Source: Misgurnus anguillicaudatus (taxonomy: Eukaryota > Chordata > Actinopteri > Cypriniformes > Cobitidae). From it: 64,000 nt of DNA. Positions 60,621 through 64,000 of the stretch are shown piece after piece. The DNA is taken from positions 1,426,001 to 1,490,000 of the forward strand of contig NW_027395277.1 in NCBI RefSeq assembly GCF_027580225.2, written 5' to 3'. The notes beneath the pieces were generated by a model that saw only the letters and a program-made list of their open reading frames with translations, made no database searches and was not told where the DNA came from. The stretch's first letter is position 1; each line of letters begins with the position of its first letter. Position numbers and translations under genes: made by a program.

Positions 60621-61138
60621 AATAAGACTATCGCGTGCGCACGAGAAATCTTTCTCGTGCGCAAGCGTTAGTGCATTGTGCCTGCTATTTATAAAACAGC
60701 CTCTAGATGGCACTGTGTTAAATGATTTGTTCGTGTGTGTAGATACAATTCAAGATATATAGGCCTACAGTTGGAAATAATAAAGACATAACCAAATTTC
60801 TTGTCTATATTGGAGGTTGTATGCTATTTAGACTCCGTGCCTTCTTCACTACTTGAGTGGTAAAACAGACTTCTAGACTTTAAAATGCATTTTAAATATT
60901 GCTCAGTGATTTAATGCAGTAACAAAAACGATTTCTTTAATGAAACCCAAATGTAAAGGTTGATGGTCCCTTACGAAAATTAACCATGGTTTTATTGTGG
61001 TAAAAGTGTAATAACCATGTTTTTTTTGGTGAATTGATTACTATGAGTAAAACCATGGTTAATTTTCTTAAGGGGTGTAATGGAAACTAATATGATAAAA
61101 ATTACATGGGGGGCATATTTAAACAGTGGCAACTGGTC

Positions 61139-61200
61139 TTGTGGTTAGAGCGCTTGACCCTCAAGAATCAGCAAATTCTGGTTATAAACCCACTGAGAGC
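61139..61200 (+). other. tRNA-like (SINE-type) segment in the left inverted arm
   Basis: Holds an A-box-like 'tgtggttagagcg' and a B-box-like 'ggttataaacc' at tRNA-like spacing, but the arms of a cloverleaf do not pair well. A diverged version lies in the right arm near 63600-63650 on the other strand. It is best read as tRNA-derived repeat, not a working tRNA. Confidence 0.4.
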
Positions 61201-61869
61201 GCATAACCAGCATTATATTCATGTATTTTTTACCTTTAGTTATGGCTGTCAGCATTGATACGTTAACGCGTTTGAGTTCATTAACCATAAATGCCTTAAT
61301 ATAATTAAGCGCCACTAAAGGCAGTCAGTTATACCACCACTGCGCCCGGGCTTGATCAGGAGGTGTGTTTTCAAGTTCTCTTTTAGCCCAGTCTGCATCA
61401 AGACGAACGCACAAATATGCGCGCGCCTCTCGTGCGTGCCTGCGTAAAACAAGGCTATGACTGTGACAGATGTTTTGCCAAAACAACTATGCAAAGGATA
61501 AACATTTTGACTGCCTTTTAAGAGATTAATGGATTTTAAGGCACACAATTAGGTAACATTTCAATTAGGTAACTTTACAATATCCACTTCAAATTTAGGG
61601 TGCAAATGTTGCGTTGGGGTTTAGCAAACAATAATAAATCATGCCCCCACTAATTATTCTATAAACACCAAGTGGTGTGACTGTGAATCTTATTTACCAT
61701 ATTGTGTATGTGGCGTGTGTGCTCTATTATCATCATTCATATGCAACCAAAAGATTTTACTAATAGTAATACTAATATTTTACTAATTTTATAAGAAATA
61801 TGTTTTGTGTACATCTCAAATGGCAGGACCCGCCCACTGGCATTAAGCTTGTCATGAAATTGAGGGCAC

Positions 61870-62290
61870 CAGTTCCGTTAAATGGAATGTTGCAAAGGAG
61901 GTTTTGCTCAAAATAGTAAAAAAAGTACCACCAACTATTGTCACAGATTATAAACGCTATACTAGCTTGTTTTAAACATGGATTCTGAAAGAAATTATGT
62001 TTGTTTTATATTTATGTTTGAGTATTGTTGTGTTTGAATATTGTTGTAATGTTTTTTATGATTTGTTTCAATTAAATTTGCTTATTAAGAAAGACAGAAA
62101 GTAATTTTAAACGTCATATGGGGCGTTGTAATGGATTGAAGGTTAATATGATCAAGGGTCAGACATAATCTTTGACCACTTAATAAGTTTTGTTTACTTC
62201 TTTAAAACGAATTTCGTTTCATACAATTTGTTTCTTAATTTTAAAGTATGTTTTGTTGATGCGTTTTATGAATATAAATAAATAAGAGCA
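61870..62290. repeat. diverged copy of the gene 1 intron element
   Basis: It matches about 4540-4920 over several stretches ('ggaggttttgc', 'tttgagtattgttg', 'aaaacgaatttcgtttca', 'tatgttttgttgatg'). It lies inside the inverted-repeat structure, so this family inserted in at least two places of the window. Confidence 0.6.
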
Positions 62291-62939
62291 TTTAAAGCAA
62301 CCCAAGGAACATCTCTATAAGCCGAAGTTTACTTCAAGTAATTGGTGCAGCGGCAGAAACGCGATTTGTACAGTTACAGGTAAGTTTTGATTTTTCTTCG
62401 GTTTTTGCAAGAGATAGCGTGCGACCACAAGTTGGAAAAAGAGGAAGTGGGAGCACAAGTGTTGGGTCAAAAAGGTTGTGTCAGATGGGCCAGATGGCCA
62501 AAAACATGAAATGCAATATACACGCCTCAGTGAATTAAAGTTAATCCCAATGATTTAATGAATCAAGGTTTACAGAAGGAAACAGGCAAAGAGACGAAGG
62601 AGGAGCAAAAGGGAAGACGGCAGAAAGGCTCACATAAGCAAAGAAGAGCTCTTCAGAACTACAACAGTAATGATCGAAATGATTAAGGACCAAGAACGGA
62701 CAAATAAGATGTTAATAAAATTAATACGAGAAATGGAAAGGGCCGCAACTGAACCCGATAAAGGGGCAAATTTAAGAAATATGATGGAAGAAGTTGAATC
62801 TTTAATCAAATCTGTTCTAGAAGGAATTGAGTTGATTTTTCTTTCTATATGATAGTAACTTGTGTGTTTTGTGGTTGCTTCATGTCATGAACTGCTTGCT
62901 TAAGAAAGGAAGTCTGGGCATAACTAAAGAGAGAAGCGA

Positions 62940-63180
62940 ACAGATTTGTGTCCGAATAAGGAAAGAGGCTGAAAGTCCCCTGGTGTCATCATGGGGGGTT
63001 TGAGCATTATAAATGTGGGAGGCCCAGTTAGATCTGGGCCGTTCCTCATGGTGAAGACTACTCGTATTTTTATTTCTGTTGCTGATATTGTTTGTTATGA
63101 AAAACTTTGTTCATTAAACCGAAGCCATCTGTCTATGGCGATTCGTAAACTTTCTGTTAAATAAGTCTCTGAGTGAGTTT
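62940..63180 (+). other. possible LTR-like or promoter-like fragment
   Basis: Contains 'attataaatgtgggaggccc' (TATA-like), then 'cattaaaccgaagcca' (poly(A)-signal-like). This order would fit a retroelement LTR, but no second LTR, primer site or gag/pol reading frame can be shown nearby. A 60-codon lysine- and glutamate-rich ORF at 62670-62852 precedes it and is not recognisable. Confidence 0.25.
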
Positions 63181-64000
63181 ATTTATTGAAACGAGATAGT
63201 TTGTTTTTGGACAAATCATAGACCAGCGCCTCAGAGCCGGATCCAGCTGAGCCCGGCCCGGACACCGCCTAAGGTTACTGAATACCTAGCAACGCGCTCA
63301 ATTGAGAGGTGAGATAAAGTTAATTACTTTGCAGTGCTGGTTTGGTTTATCTGAATGTACAGTTGTAGAGTGATGCGGATGATGAATTGCTGAATTATAT
63401 TGAGGCGGCGTATTTTAGGGAATACAGGCGGGATATCAAATACAACAACATTTAAATGGACCCGGCACCTGATTTTACATTATTGATAAAAAACGTATTA
63501 ATAGAACAGCATTATTTAAAGAGCACGTGCATCGCTTACAAAAAGAGAAAAAGGAGCCGAATAGCCTACTTCTAAAGCTGATTATCCGTTTTGAGCTGGG
63601 TTTGCTGATTCTGGAGGGTCACGCGCTCTAAGCACAAGACCAATGCCCCCATGCAATTTTTATCATATATGTTTCCATTACACAATTAACCTTTAAATGT
63701 GGGTTTAATTAAAGACATCGTCTCTACAGCATTCGGACATATATAAAATCACTGAACAATATTTAAAATGCATTTTAAAGTCTAGAAGTCTGTTTTACCA
63801 AAGTGACAACTCAAATAGTGAAGAAGGCACGGAGTCTAAATAGCATACAACCTCCAATATAGACAAGAAATTTGGTTATGTCTTTATTATTTCCAACTGT
63901 AAGCCTATATATCTTGAATTGTATCTACACACACGAACAAATCATTTAACACAGTGCCATCTAGAGGCTGTTTTATAAATAGCGCACGCGATAGTTTCTC

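Larger units (their letters stand above)
60627..63995. mobile_element. 3.4-kb structure bounded by long inverted repeats
   Basis: The left arm (about 60627-61190) and right arm (about 63590-63995) are inverted copies. They share 'ctgttttataaatagc' read in reverse, 'cagcctctagatggcactgt', 'ggaggttgtatgctatttag' and 'ctttaaaatgcattttaaat'. The left arm is longer because it carries an extra repeat with inverted 'aattaaccatgg' ends (about 60975-61075). Both arms contain a degraded tRNA-like segment. The interior has no convincing transposase, so this may be a foldback-type element or a pair of inverted insertions. The outer right flank is cut by the window edge. Confidence 0.65.

Noticed and set aside
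61139..61200. tRNA gene
   Set aside because: A- and B-box-like words exist, but the stems do not pair as in a tRNA and the segment is part of a repeated arm.
62670..62852. 60-codon ORF rich in Lys and Glu
   Set aside because: Short, no recognisable domain, no splice or promoter context; it lies in repeat DNA between inverted arms. It could be a remnant of a retroelement, but this cannot be shown.

Overview
The window is vertebrate nuclear DNA, most likely from a cyprinid-type teleost. Its genes are split into many GT-AG exons, its introns are AT-rich, and it is dense in non-autonomous DNA transposons and minisatellites of the kind common in carp-like fish genomes. The organism call is an inference. 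I see no bacterial, phage or CRISPR feature.

The content is a head-to-tail array of six paralogous genes, all on the + strand. All encode VWA5A-like proteins (von Willebrand factor A domain-containing 5A; VIT domain, then VWA domain, then a conserved C-terminal domain). Gene 1 (1727-6625) lacks its 5' half in this window. Gene 2 (8843-18092), gene 4 (32793-41108) and gene 6 (51424-57927) have complete open models of about 850, 784 and 796 residues. Gene 5 (42429-50089) is open in its core, but its first coding exon has lost the usual acceptor and its linker carries two broken exons. Gene 3 (19555-29505) has a 1-base insertion in the VWA metal-site exon and is probably a pseudogene. Start codons are 9.0 to 13.2 kb apart, and the size differences come mostly from transposon insertions.

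Each complete unit has the same order: a conserved promoter block (inverted CCAAT, GC-box-like motif, AT-rich box), a non-coding 5' exon, a 40-nt first coding exon, twelve core exons of nearly constant size (203, 223, 164, 115, 176, 89, 145, 80, 115, 159, 104, 218 nt), a run of tiny exons that all start and end in phase 1, and the C-terminal exons. The core is almost identical between copies. The linker built from tiny exons differs in number, order and sequence in every copy and is the most unusual feature here.

Intron 3 of each complete gene carries a roughly 36-bp minisatellite, expanded to more than 1 kb in genes 4 and 6. Well-delimited mobile elements include a nested pair of hAT-like elements (intron 2 of gene 3), a third hAT-like element in the 3' end of gene 3, a GC-rich element flanked by TTAA upstream of gene 2, a solo-LTR-like insertion in gene 4, and several MITEs. 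From 58.1 kb to the end I see no gene, only repeats, including an inverted-repeat structure of about 3.4 kb that reaches almost to the window edge.
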